From Candidatus Zipacnadia bacterium (GTDB lineage Bacteria > Armatimonadota > Zipacnadia > Zipacnadales > Zipacnadaceae): a stretch of DNA of 6,310 nt. How positions within the stretch are numbered: position 1 is the first letter of the stretch; every line of letters starts with the position of its first letter. Below, one piece after another: positions 1-5,779 of this stretch. The translations under genes and the position numbers were made by a program. The stretch spans positions 1 to 6,310 of the forward strand of contig JALGTD010000108.1 in NCBI GenBank assembly GCA_029821515.1, read 5' to 3'. The notes beneath the pieces are model-generated. The model searched no databases. It saw nothing but the letters and a program-made list of their open reading frames with translations, and was not told the origin of the DNA.

Positions 1-356
1 GCTACCCGCCGCAGATGACCATCCAGGGATAGCTCACCGATAACAGAGACCTCATCCAAATCATCTATGCTCACCTGCCCGGTCGCCACCAGAATGCCCA
101 GAGCAATGGGCAAATCAAAGGCCGGGCCTTCTTTACGGATGTCGGCCGGTGCCAAATTGACAGTTATCCGCTCCACCGGAAACTCAAAGCCGCTGTTGCG
201 GATGGCCGACTCCACTCGCTCGCGGCTCTCGCGGACGGCGGCATCGGGCAGGCCCACGGTGGTAAAGCTACGCAGCCCCCGGGAGATATCCACCTCCACC
301 TGAATCGCACAAGCATCAACTCCTATTACCGCAGCACTGTTAATTCTCGCTAGCAT
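1..356 (-). CDS. comM: YifB/ComM-type Mg-chelatase-like AAA ATPase, N-terminal part (cut by left edge)
   Basis: This is the first 118 residues of a ComM/YifB-family protein, a hexameric AAA+ helicase-like ATPase that promotes branch migration during natural transformation in bacteria where it has been studied. Visible is the N-terminal ChlI/Lon-S5-like domain: the opening MLARINSAAVIGVDA, then FTTVGLPDAAVRESRERV at about residues 31-48, ITVNLAPADIRKEGPAFDLP at about 64-83, and VIGELSLDGHLRRV near the edge. All are hallmark blocks of this family. The Walker A/B ATPase core would lie to the left, outside the window. The start is the ATG at 356, with AAGGGG seven bases upstream as ribosome binding site. 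The gene sits last in the visible operon, 14 bases after the candidate small ORF and about 157 bases after rnhB; comM near rnhB is common in Bacillota. Family assignment is firm; the role in transformation for this organism is inferred. Confidence 0.93.
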   Translation of the reverse strand, partial: MLARINSAAVIGVDACAIQVEVDISRGLRSFTTVGLPDAAVRESRERVESAIRNSGFEFPVERITVNLAPADIRKEGPAFDLPIALGILVATGQVSIDDLDEVSVIGELSLDGHLRRV

Positions 357-370
357 AAGAGGACCCCTTT

Positions 371-514
371 TTACCGAGTGGATGCACTGGATAGTTCATC
401 GTTGACGCGGACTAGACCTTCCCCGCTATGCTTGTCCACCTGGCTTGTAAGTCTGCAAGAAGCTTGCATCTGGGCTACTGTCGCTTTTCTGCAGCGCAGA
501 CTGGGCAATGGCAT
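371..514 (-). CDS. candidate 47-residue small ORF between rnhB and comM
   Basis: This is an unrecognised small reading frame of 47 codons. Its ATG overlaps the rnhB stop codon as TAATG, and its TAA stop lies 14 bases before the comM ATG, directly abutting the comM ribosome binding site. It therefore fills the rnhB-comM gap almost exactly, which is what a translationally coupled operon gene looks like. The protein begins MPLPSLRCRKATVAQM and ends ELSSASTR. It is basic at the N-terminus, has three cysteines (residues 8, 20 and one uncertain by spacing), and shows no membrane segment or recognisable motif. There is no good Shine-Dalgarno of its own. Third-position base use is close to random, and weaker in GC than in the neighbours. 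In related clusters this position often holds yraN (about 120 residues), but I see no similarity. It may be a real coupled peptide, a remnant, or chance. Confidence 0.3.
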   Translation of the reverse strand: MPLPSLRCRKATVAQMQASCRLTSQVDKHSGEGLVRVNDELSSASTR

Positions 515-1206
515 TATCTGTCCAGATCGGGCAACAACTCCATCTGGCTCAACTGTTTCACCGGCGCAAAGCTGCGGCGGTGTACCAGGCTGGGCCCGTA
601 CTTCCGCAGCGCGGTCAGGTGCTCAGGGGTTCCGTAGCCCCGGTTGCGTTCGAAGCCATAGTGGGGATAAAGCTGGGCCAGATACTCCATCAGATGGTCG
701 CGGAATACCTTAGCGATGATTGATGCGGCGGCTACACAGTAGCAAATGGCGTCGCCGTCGGTTATGCAGCGATGAGGGACAGCCAACTCCGGGGCATCAA
801 TGCCGTCGATAAGAACAAAGTCAGGCTCCGGTACCAAAGACCTGACCGCTTCAGACATGGCCCTCAGCGAAGCACGACGAATATTGAGGGTATCAATCTG
901 ATCCGCAGGGACTATCCCCACCGCACAGCCGACCTTCTCGGCCAGCAGTTGGTGAAAAAGATACTCACGCTGGGCCACGCTGAGGCGCTTGGAGTCGACG
1001 ACGTGGGCAACGCGTTCCTGCGGAGGCAAAACAATGGCGGCGGCCACTACCGGACCAGCCAGCGCGCCCCGGCCGGCTTCGTCCACGCCCGCCACCAGCC
1101 TGTAACCTTGGGCCTGTGCCTGCCGTTCAGCGTTGCGCGACAAGCCCCGGTATCTTATCCGCGGCGCCTCGACGGACTGCCTTGTATACCGAGGGTACAG
1201 CCGCAT
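514..1206 (-). CDS. rnhB: ribonuclease HII
   Basis: RNase HII cleaves RNA in RNA/DNA hybrids and removes single ribonucleotides misincorporated in DNA; it is cytoplasmic and metal dependent. With the ATG at 1206 the protein has 230 residues, a usual length. The order of motifs is complete: GVDEAGRGALAGPVVAAAIV near residue 40 (catalytic Asp-Glu pair), DSKRLS near 71, VLIDG near 131 (third acidic residue), DGDAICYCVAAASIIAK near 150 (fourth acidic residue and the ASIIAK signature), and YGFERNRGYGTPEH near 183. The frame opens GTG-GTG-ATG. The third codon is preferred because GGAAG lies eight bases before it and only two or five before the GTGs. The gene lies 42 bases after lepB and its stop overlaps a following ATG. 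A 20-30 residue basic stretch precedes the core. Confidence 0.96.
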   Translation of the reverse strand: MRLYPRYTRQSVEAPRIRYRGLSRNAERQAQAQGYRLVAGVDEAGRGALAGPVVAAAIVLPPQERVAHVVDSKRLSVAQREYLFHQLLAEKVGCAVGIVPADQIDTLNIRRASLRAMSEAVRSLVPEPDFVLIDGIDAPELAVPHRCITDGDAICYCVAAASIIAKVFRDHLMEYLAQLYPHYGFERNRGYGTPEHLTALRKYGPSLVHRRSFAPVKQLSQMELLPDLDR

Positions 1207-1214
1207 CACCACTA

Positions 1215-1219
1215 CTTCC
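1215..1219 (-). promoter_or_regulatory. ribosome binding site deciding the rnhB start
   Basis: GGAAG on the minus strand lies eight bases before the ATG at 1206. It is too close to the two preceding GTG codons (1209 and 1212), so the ATG is the better start. Confidence 0.6.
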
Positions 1220-1248
1220 AGACGCTGGGTGGCCTCAAGGCAATGAAG

Positions 1249-1884
1249 CTACTTGACCAGTCCAATACGGTGCGGAGGCCAGAATATCACCAGGGCCTTG
1301 CCCATAAGATTGACGCGCGACAGCGGCCCCCACTTGTGGCCGTCGTTAGAGTTGCCGCGATTGTCCCCGAATACCACCACATAGCCCGGGGGCACCTTAT
1401 AGGGCGGGGGAAGGCCCGGCCAGTAACTGGGAACCGGCCCTCGGATATACGGCTCGTCCACTGGCTCTCTGTTGCGGTACAACCTGCCATTGTGGACTTC
1501 GAGGATGTCGCCAGGCATCCCGACGACGCGCTTGATAAAATCCTTTTCCTCAATAGATGCCTCTGGGGGGGCTTCAAATACTACGATATCTCCTACTTGC
1601 GGCTCGCCCAGGTAGTAGATGTACTTGCTGACCAGAATGCGGTCACCGCACTGCAGCGTCGGCTCCATAGAACCGGAGGGAATATAGAAAGCCTGCACAA
1701 CAAAGGGGCGGAGGATAAAGAAGACCAGCAGCACAGCAACAAGGCCCGAGTCAACAAATTCCAGGATGGCCGCTCGCGTTCGGTCCAGAAATCGCATCCG
1801 CGAGACGCCCGCCCGCACCGCTACTATGGCACCGAGCAGCGCAAGCATATGCCACGGATTTTGGAAGGCCAGCATGTCTTGCAT
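1249..1884 (-). CDS. lepB: type I signal peptidase
   Basis: Signal peptidase I is a membrane-bound Ser-Lys protease that removes signal peptides from secreted proteins on the outer face of the cytoplasmic membrane. The protein has 211 residues. Hydrophobic segments lie at about residues 11-23 and 48-66, so there are probably two membrane helices rather than the single one of many Gram-positive enzymes. The catalytic serine is S72 in YIPSGSMEPTLQCGDRI, and the catalytic lysine is K118 in KDFIKRVVGMPGD. Box E reads GDNRGNSNDGHKWG, with Gly where Asn is more usual at its fifth position. The start ATG at 1884 follows GAGGTGAGG at a nine-base spacing. That site overlaps the rplS stop codon, so translation of the two genes is likely coupled. 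The next ATG (1875) is too far from this site. In the Bacillus-type cluster rbgA would follow; here rnhB follows directly. Confidence 0.96.
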   Translation of the reverse strand: MQDMLAFQNPWHMLALLGAIVAVRAGVSRMRFLDRTRAAILEFVDSGLVAVLLVFFILRPFVVQAFYIPSGSMEPTLQCGDRILVSKYIYYLGEPQVGDIVVFEAPPEASIEEKDFIKRVVGMPGDILEVHNGRLYRNREPVDEPYIRGPVPSYWPGLPPPYKVPPGYVVVFGDNRGNSNDGHKWGPLSRVNLMGKALVIFWPPHRIGLVK

Positions 1885-1900
1885 CGGTCAGCGCCTCACC

Positions 1901-2464
1901 TCAAGCGTCTGCATCTTCGCTGGACTCTTCGGCAACTTCCGAGGATTCGGCATCTTCGTCACGGCTCTCCTCAGCGGCGTCGCTTTCCGGCTCCTCATTA
2001 GTCTCCGCCTTCAGCTCCTCATTATCCTCGGGCTCACTGGCAATTGCCTCGGCTTCCGACGCTGTTGCCGCCTCCTCACTATCCGCAACTGCCGTATCTT
2101 TGACAATTACTTCGCGGCGCTCCTTCAGGCGAGCCGCCCGCTGATGGCGCTTGCGCAGATAATAGAGCTTTGAGCGCCGGACCCGGCCTCGCCGAACAAT
2201 CTCAACGTCGGCCACTGTCGGTGAGTGGAGCGGAAAGCTCCGCTCAACACCGATGCCGTAGGTGACTCGGCGGACAGTAATGCTGCGGTTGATTCCGCCA
2301 CCTTTGCAGGCAATTACCGTGCCCTCAAAGCTGTGGATCCTGGCTGACTGCTGATCGCCGCCCTCCAGGATTCGCACCCGTACGCGCACTGTGTCACCCG
2401 GCTCAATGTCAGGGATATCCTTCTTACTGTATTTGGCTTCCACTTTTGCCATCAAATCAGTCAT
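1901..2464 (-). CDS. rplS: 50S ribosomal protein L19 with long acidic C-terminal tail
   Basis: L19 sits at the 30S-50S interface of the large subunit. Residues 1-116 are a complete L19: KKDIPDIEPGDTVRVRVRI near 14-32, IHSFEGTVIACKGGGINRSI near 43-62, TVRRVTYGIGVERSFPLHSP near 63-82, and the basic end RRGRVRRSKLYYLRKRHQR near 91-109. Ordinary L19 proteins end at about 110-120 residues. This one continues for about 70 more residues dominated by Glu, Asp, Ala and Ser, which are predicted to be disordered and strongly negative. The extension is in the same uninterrupted frame and ends at a TGA, so it does not look like read-through of a broken stop. The start ATG at 2464 has GAGGAG eight bases upstream; an ATG at codon 5 is an alternative. 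The gene follows trmD after an 84-base gap holding a possible regulatory leader, and lepB starts 16 bases after it. Confidence 0.96.
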   Translation of the reverse strand: MTDLMAKVEAKYSKKDIPDIEPGDTVRVRVRILEGGDQQSARIHSFEGTVIACKGGGINRSITVRRVTYGIGVERSFPLHSPTVADVEIVRRGRVRRSKLYYLRKRHQRAARLKERREVIVKDTAVADSEEAATASEAEAIASEPEDNEELKAETNEEPESDAAEESRDEDAESSEVAEESSEDADA

Positions 2465-2548
2465 CAGTAATTCTCCTCAGTAGCAATGACCTGTCAAACG
2501 TAGACAGTGTCAGTACAACACTGCTGGCAGTGATTCAAAACAGATCGT
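2465..2548 (-). promoter_or_regulatory. candidate rplS leader with mutually exclusive hairpins
   Basis: The 84-base trmD-rplS gap is the longest between intact genes of the operon. It contains, in transcription order, five arms: CACTG (2528-2532), CAGTGT (2518-2523), ACACTG (2505-2510), CTGTC (2503-2507) and GACAG (2491-2495). Arm 2 can pair with arm 1 (four-base loop) or arm 3 (seven-base loop). Arm 4, which overlaps arm 3, can pair with arm 5 (seven-base loop) just ahead of the GAGGAG ribosome binding site at 2473-2478. Two alternative folds therefore exist. L19 leader RNAs that bind L19 are known in Bacillota, but I cannot confirm that this is one. No poly-U tract is seen, so it is not a terminator. 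Confidence 0.4.
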
Positions 2549-3292
2549 TTAGTCCTGGCTGGCTTCTGCGTCCAACTCGGCCAGCAGTTGCTTGTCCTCT
2601 TCAGTAAGTTCAAGTTGCTTTAGTAGCTGCGGACGGCGCTCTCGGGTGCGGCGTAGTGCCTGTTTGCGCCGCCAGCGGTGAATCTTCTGGTGATGCCCGC
2701 TGAGCAACACCTCCGGCACCGCCATACCTCGCCACTGCGCCGGCCGTGTATAGTGTGGGTATTCCAGCAGGCCGCTGGCAAACGACTCACTATCTATCGA
2801 GGCCGGATTGCCCAGCACCCCGGGCAAAAGGCGCGCTACAGCACCAATTACCACCAATGCTGCCGCCTCCCCACCAGTCAGCACGTAGTCGCCAATAGAC
2901 AGCTCCTCGGTGACGACAGTCTGGCGGACGCGCTCATCAACGCCCTCATAATGACCACAGATCAGAATAAATTGTTCTTGCTTGGCCAACTGTTCAGCTT
3001 TGGCCTGATCAAATTGCTGCCCCTGGGGTGTGAGCAGAATCACCGGGCAGTCCGGACCAGCTCTGCTGAGCAAATCCTCGACCGCCAAAATCAGCGGCTC
3101 CGGTTTCATCACCATCCCTGCCCCGCCCCCATAAGGGTAGTCGTCCACTACTTTATGCTTGTCAGCGGCATAGTCGCGCAGATTGTGTATATTCACGGCC
3201 AGCGCCTCTGACTGCCGGGCGCGAGCCAGTATACTACAGTCGAGGGGCGAGCTGAAAAAGTCGGGAAATATGGTGATGACCTCTATACGCAT
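2549..3292 (-). CDS. trmD: tRNA (guanine37-N1)-methyltransferase TrmD
   Basis: TrmD makes m1G at position 37 of tRNAs reading CNN codons, using S-adenosylmethionine bound in a trefoil knot, and prevents +1 frameshifting. The protein has 247 residues from the ATG at 3292 and opens MRIEVITIFPDFF, the normal family start. GGAGGAGG lies nine bases upstream; a TTG eleven codons earlier is rejected. Knot blocks are present: ILLTPQGQQFDQ near 85-96, ICGHYEGVDERV at 111-122, ELSIGDYVLTGGEAA at 130-144 and ARLLPGVLGN at 153-162. R154, a catalytic-site residue in E. coli, is kept. In ASIDSESFASGLLEYPHYTR the position matching the catalytic D169 of E. coli is a Glu, in a gap-free alignment; D167 lies two residues before it. 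The gene follows ylqD directly, with rimM missing from its usual place. Confidence 0.96.
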   Translation of the reverse strand: MRIEVITIFPDFFSSPLDCSILARARQSEALAVNIHNLRDYAADKHKVVDDYPYGGGAGMVMKPEPLILAVEDLLSRAGPDCPVILLTPQGQQFDQAKAEQLAKQEQFILICGHYEGVDERVRQTVVTEELSIGDYVLTGGEAAALVVIGAVARLLPGVLGNPASIDSESFASGLLEYPHYTRPAQWRGMAVPEVLLSGHHQKIHRWRRKQALRRTRERRPQLLKQLELTEEDKQLLAELDAEASQD

Positions 3293-3301
3293 AACCCACC
3301 A

Positions 3302-3309
3302 CCTCCTCC
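3302..3309 (-). promoter_or_regulatory. strong ribosome binding site deciding the trmD start
   Basis: GGAGGAGG on the minus strand lies nine bases before the ATG at 3292. It falls inside the longer upstream frame opened by a TTG at 3325, which shows that the longer start is not used. Confidence 0.8.
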
Positions 3310-3355
3310 ACGATGTACCATTCAATTCACCACAGCCGAGCAGCCAGTACAGCCA

Positions 3356-3856
3356 TTAACTGCCCGTAACGATCAGGTCGCCTTCGTCCCGTGCCTGGGA
3401 GGCCTGAGTTGTGATGATCGCAGGTGCCTCTTCTTCTTCGCTGGGGATATGCTGGCGCATCTCGACCACCACGTCATCCTTGGTCACAATTTCTTGGCCA
3501 CCCAATATTTCCGCGAGATTATCCCCTTCTTCAATCTCCACCTGGCTCTCCAGGGTGCCGCGGATGACCTCCTCCCCCAATTCCAGCTCCTCGACCTGCT
3601 TCATCCGCCCCAGCAGTGCTTCGCGCACGCTACGCTGCTTCTCCTTCTCCTGGTTAACCTGCTGACGGACGGCCATTGCCTGTTGAATATTGCTCCTCTG
3701 CAGCTCGGTGATATAGGGCTGGGTGCGGAAGTCAATCTGCTGGATCCGCTGGTCAATTTCGTCAATGCTGCGCTGCAGCTCTTCTTTGAGCTGCTCTTTA
3801 AGCTGCTCGGTAACAATTGACCTCAGTATTATGGCGCGCTTGATAACTACGCCCAT
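3356..3856 (-). CDS. ylqD: YlqD-family coiled-coil protein
   Basis: This is a small protein of unknown biochemical function found in the rpsP-khpA-ylqD-trmD cluster of Bacillota and also in other phyla. From the ATG at 3856 it has 166 residues. The N-terminus GVVIKRAIILRSIVTEQLK is followed by a long charged, Gln/Glu-rich helical region (about residues 15-90) with heptad character, probably coiled coil. The C-terminal block VEIEEGDNLAEILGGQEIV and then TKDDVVVEMR near 105-132 matches the YlqD family ending (vGDnw.e...iivkDgiVveir). About 35 residues follow, beginning with an acidic EEEE run and probably disordered. The ATG at 3856 is seven bases from GGAGG; the ATG directly before it (3859) is only four away. 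The frame extends upstream to a TTG but without a binding site. Its position beside S16, KhpA and TrmD suggests a link to RNA or ribosome maturation; this is inference. Confidence 0.82.
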   Translation of the reverse strand: MGVVIKRAIILRSIVTEQLKEQLKEELQRSIDEIDQRIQQIDFRTQPYITELQRSNIQQAMAVRQQVNQEKEKQRSVREALLGRMKQVEELELGEEVIRGTLESQVEIEEGDNLAEILGGQEIVTKDDVVVEMRQHIPSEEEEAPAIITTQASQARDEGDLIVTGS

Positions 3857-3863
3857 CATCAAT

Positions 3864-3868
3864 CCTCC
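3864..3868 (-). promoter_or_regulatory. ribosome binding site deciding the ylqD start
   Basis: GGAGG on the minus strand is seven bases from the ATG at 3856 and four bases from the ATG at 3859. It rules out the TTG start 15 to 16 codons further upstream. Confidence 0.7.
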
Positions 3869-3916
3869 ATTTATCGGCAGACACCTTGTCGCTGATTGGC
3901 GCAAGGTACTCCTGTG

Positions 3917-4147
3917 TTAAGAGATAATATCTATGGTGGCGTGTATATTACGCTTCTTGGCAGCAGTGTCCACTACAACGCGTAGCGCGTCGGCCGTGCG
4001 GCCGCCCCGGCCGATGACCTGGCCCAAATCTGATTGGGCAACCTCCACCTGATAGACAGTCATACCGCTGCGCTCCATCGGGCTCACCTGCACTGCCTCC
4101 GGCTCGTCAACGATAGCCCGAACAATATACTCAACAAGCTGTTGCAT
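3917..4147 (-). CDS. khpA: KH-domain RNA-binding protein KhpA
   Basis: KhpA is a small single-KH-domain RNA chaperone of the cytoplasm. In Gram-positive bacteria it works with KhpB/EloR and influences cell elongation and small-RNA biology. The protein has 76 residues, the normal family length. It opens MQQLVEYIVRAIVDEPEAVQ, carries a beta strand MTVYQVEVAQSDLGQVIG and then the KH GxxG loop IGRGGRTADALR near residues 45-56, and ends in RNIHATIDII. The GRGG loop is intact, so nucleic acid binding is expected. The start ATG at 4147 has GAGAGG nine bases upstream. The gene begins 36 bases after rpsP, its usual partner (ylqC position in Bacillus), and 60 bases before ylqD. Confidence 0.94.
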   Translation of the reverse strand: MQQLVEYIVRAIVDEPEAVQVSPMERSGMTVYQVEVAQSDLGQVIGRGGRTADALRVVVDTAAKKRNIHATIDIIS

Positions 4148-4183
4148 ACTAACAAACCTCTCAGCGCTGCCACTAAGCGCAAG

Positions 4184-4456
4184 CTACCCGGCGGCTTGCT
4201 TCTCCTGGAATGATTTCATGATCCCAGCCTTTTTAAGCAGCGAGCGGACCGTCTCACTGGGTTGAGCTCCCACGCTCAGCCAATGAAGCGCGCGATCCTC
4301 ATTAATGTCGATCGTCGCTGGGTCAGTACCCGGATTATAGTAGCCAATCTCCTCAATGGAGCGGCCGTCCCTGCTCTTTCTTTGATCCACCACCACAACG
4401 CGAAAATGGGGCTGGTGGCGCTTCCCCGTCCGCTTTAGTCTAATTCTGGTAGCCAA
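4184..4456 (-). CDS. rpsP: 30S ribosomal protein S16
   Basis: S16 is an early-assembly protein of the small ribosomal subunit that binds 16S rRNA. The sequence ATRIRLKRTGKRHQPHFRVV near the start, RDGRSIEEIGYYNPGTDP near 30-47 and INEDRALHWLSVGAQPSETV near 51-70 are the family blocks, followed by LLKKAGIM. With the TTG at 4456 as start the protein has 90 residues and opens M-ATRIRL, as S16 normally does. A TTG two codons earlier (4462) is also in frame but only three bases from the AAGGGAG ribosome binding site; the chosen start is nine bases away. A TTG start is a little unusual for a highly expressed ribosomal gene and may set its level. The gene lies 49 bases after ffh, an arrangement shared by many bacteria. 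Confidence 0.96.
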   Translation of the reverse strand: MATRIRLKRTGKRHQPHFRVVVVDQRKSRDGRSIEEIGYYNPGTDPATIDINEDRALHWLSVGAQPSETVRSLLKKAGIMKSFQEKQAAG

Positions 4457-4465
4457 CTTCAACTG

Positions 4466-4472
4466 CTCCCTT
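4466..4472 (-). promoter_or_regulatory. ribosome binding site deciding the rpsP start
   Basis: AAGGGAG on the minus strand is nine bases from the TTG at 4456 and three bases from the TTG at 4462. The spacing selects the shorter, family-typical N-terminus. Confidence 0.7.
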
Positions 4473-4505
4473 CAATTGTTATACCCTGCAAATCAGTTAG
4501 TCAGA

Positions 4506-5723
4506 TCAAGACTTGCCCAGTTGCAATCCGCCGATTTGCAGGCTCTTGCCCTGCGTCATTGCCTGCATCATCTTAGACAGTTCGCGATACTGCTTAAGCA
4601 CGATATTGACATCCTGAACCGTGGTGCCACTGCCGCGGGCGACACGCCGTTTGCGGCTGGCATTTATGACACCAGGGCTGCGGCGCTCCTGGTTGGTCAT
4701 CGAATTGATGACAGCATCTATCATGTCCAGCTCGCCTTCGTCAATGTCAACGCCGGAAAGATCCGGCAGTCCCGCCCCACCTGGTATCATCTTCATCAAC
4801 TGATCCAGCGGCCCCATCCCGCGGACGCGGTTCAGGTGCGTGCGGAAATCCTCCAGGTCAAATTCCGCTGACAGCAGTTTCTCCTGGAGTTTCTGGGCTT
4901 CTTCCAGATCAATCGTCTGCTGCGCTTTCTCAACAAGCGTCAGCACATCGCCCATACCCAGGATGCGCTGGGCCATCCGGTCGGGATGGAATAAATCCAG
5001 GGCATCCATCTTCTCGCCGAGGCCCACAAATTTTATGGGCACGCCCGTAACAGCGCGCGCCGAAAGCGCGGCTCCTCCCCGAGCATCCCCCTCCAGCTTG
5101 GTAAGGATCAGACCATCTAGCTCCACCCGCCGACCAAACTCTTCCGCTACATTCACCGCATCCTGGCCGGTGAGCGCATCTATGACCAGCAGCGTCTCGG
5201 GCTGCTCAAAACTGCCCTCAATCTGCTCGATCTCCTCCATCATCTCCTGGTCAATATGCAGGCGACCGGCGGTATCAATGATTAAGGGATCCAGATTGTT
5301 GGACTTAGCGTAACTGGCCGCGGCGCGGGCAATCGCCACTGGATCATTCTCGCCCATAGTAAAGACCGGAACATCCACCTGCTCGCCGACCTGCTGGAGC
5401 TGCTCTATGGCGGCCGGGCGGTAGATGTCAGTGGCACACAGCAGCGGCTTGCGCCCTTCCTTCTGGATACGGAGGGCCAGCTTGCCCGCCGTAGTAGTCT
5501 TCCCGCTGCCTTGCAGCCCACACAGGATTATCACCGTCGGCGCCTGCTCGGCGTAGCTGAGCGGTACTGCCTCATCGCCCAGCAGGTGCACCAGTTCCTC
5601 ATGGACTATCTTGACAATCTGCTGGGTGGGATTAAGGCCACTGAGGATATCTTCCTCGAGCGCCTTATTCTGGACATCATTTATGAAATCTTTGACGACC
5701 TGATAGTTGACGTCTGCTTCCAA
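4506..5723 (-). CDS. ffh: signal recognition particle protein Ffh, lacking its N-terminal helices (5'-truncated)
   Basis: Ffh is the SRP54-type GTPase that binds signal sequences and SRP RNA and docks with FtsY at the membrane. From the TTG at 5723 there are 405 residues against a usual 440-450. The G domain is complete: GLQGSGKTTTAGKLA near 69-83, ATDIYRPAAIEQL near 97-109, DTAGRLHID at 150-158, TKLEGDARGGAALS at 208-221 and GVPIKFVGLGEKMDALDLF near 227-245. The M domain has the finger loop GMGPLDQLMKMIPG near 302-315 and the SRP-RNA-binding helices SMTNQERRSPGVINASRKRR near 341-360. Coding homology reaches a little upstream (GLKEVRLALLEADVN), but an in-frame TGA at 5766-5768 closes the frame. 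The expected first 38 to 40 residues (MFExLSxRL ... LTExDVDEAL) are found in no frame. No ATG or GTG start is available near the 5' end. It may be a pseudogene, a rearranged copy, or a junction artefact. Confidence 0.9.
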   Translation of the reverse strand: MEADVNYQVVKDFINDVQNKALEEDILSGLNPTQQIVKIVHEELVHLLGDEAVPLSYAEQAPTVIILCGLQGSGKTTTAGKLALRIQKEGRKPLLCATDIYRPAAIEQLQQVGEQVDVPVFTMGENDPVAIARAAASYAKSNNLDPLIIDTAGRLHIDQEMMEEIEQIEGSFEQPETLLVIDALTGQDAVNVAEEFGRRVELDGLILTKLEGDARGGAALSARAVTGVPIKFVGLGEKMDALDLFHPDRMAQRILGMGDVLTLVEKAQQTIDLEEAQKLQEKLLSAEFDLEDFRTHLNRVRGMGPLDQLMKMIPGGAGLPDLSGVDIDEGELDMIDAVINSMTNQERRSPGVINASRKRRVARGSGTTVQDVNIVLKQYRELSKMMQAMTQGKSLQIGGLQLGKS

Positions 5724-5733
5724 CAGCGCCAGA

Positions 5734-5779
5734 CGGACCTCTTTCAGGCCTTTGGTCCTATCACCTCAAAGGCGGTCCG
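5734..5779 (-). repeat. nested inverted repeat across the ffh truncation point
   Basis: On the minus strand CGGACC-GCCTTTG (5767-5779) is followed, after a 12-base loop, by CAAAGGC (5748-5754), eight unpaired bases and GGTCCG (5734-5739). The 7-base and 6-base arms are perfect and nested. The inner loop holds GAGGTGATAGG, which includes a ribosome-binding-like GAGGTG and the stop TGA that closes the ffh frame. The 3' arms lie in the first surviving ffh codons. It could be a leader hairpin or a mark of the rearrangement; both are inference. Confidence 0.4.

Noticed and set aside
772..2001. 409-codon open frame on the plus strand
   Set aside because: It lies antisense to rnhB, lepB and the rplS tail, all of which have clear family motifs. 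Its translation shows no domain, and it is a by-product of GC-rich codon use on the other strand.
2678..3211. 177-codon plus-strand frame
   Set aside because: Antisense to trmD, with no recognisable motif and no ribosome binding site.
3319..3358. tiny frame starting on the ylqD stop (TAATG)
   Set aside because: It is only nine codons long and shows no conservation cue; taken as chance.
4476..5313. plus-strand frames across ffh
   Set aside because: Serine/arginine-rich or otherwise unremarkable translations that mirror the Ffh coding strand; shadows of ffh.
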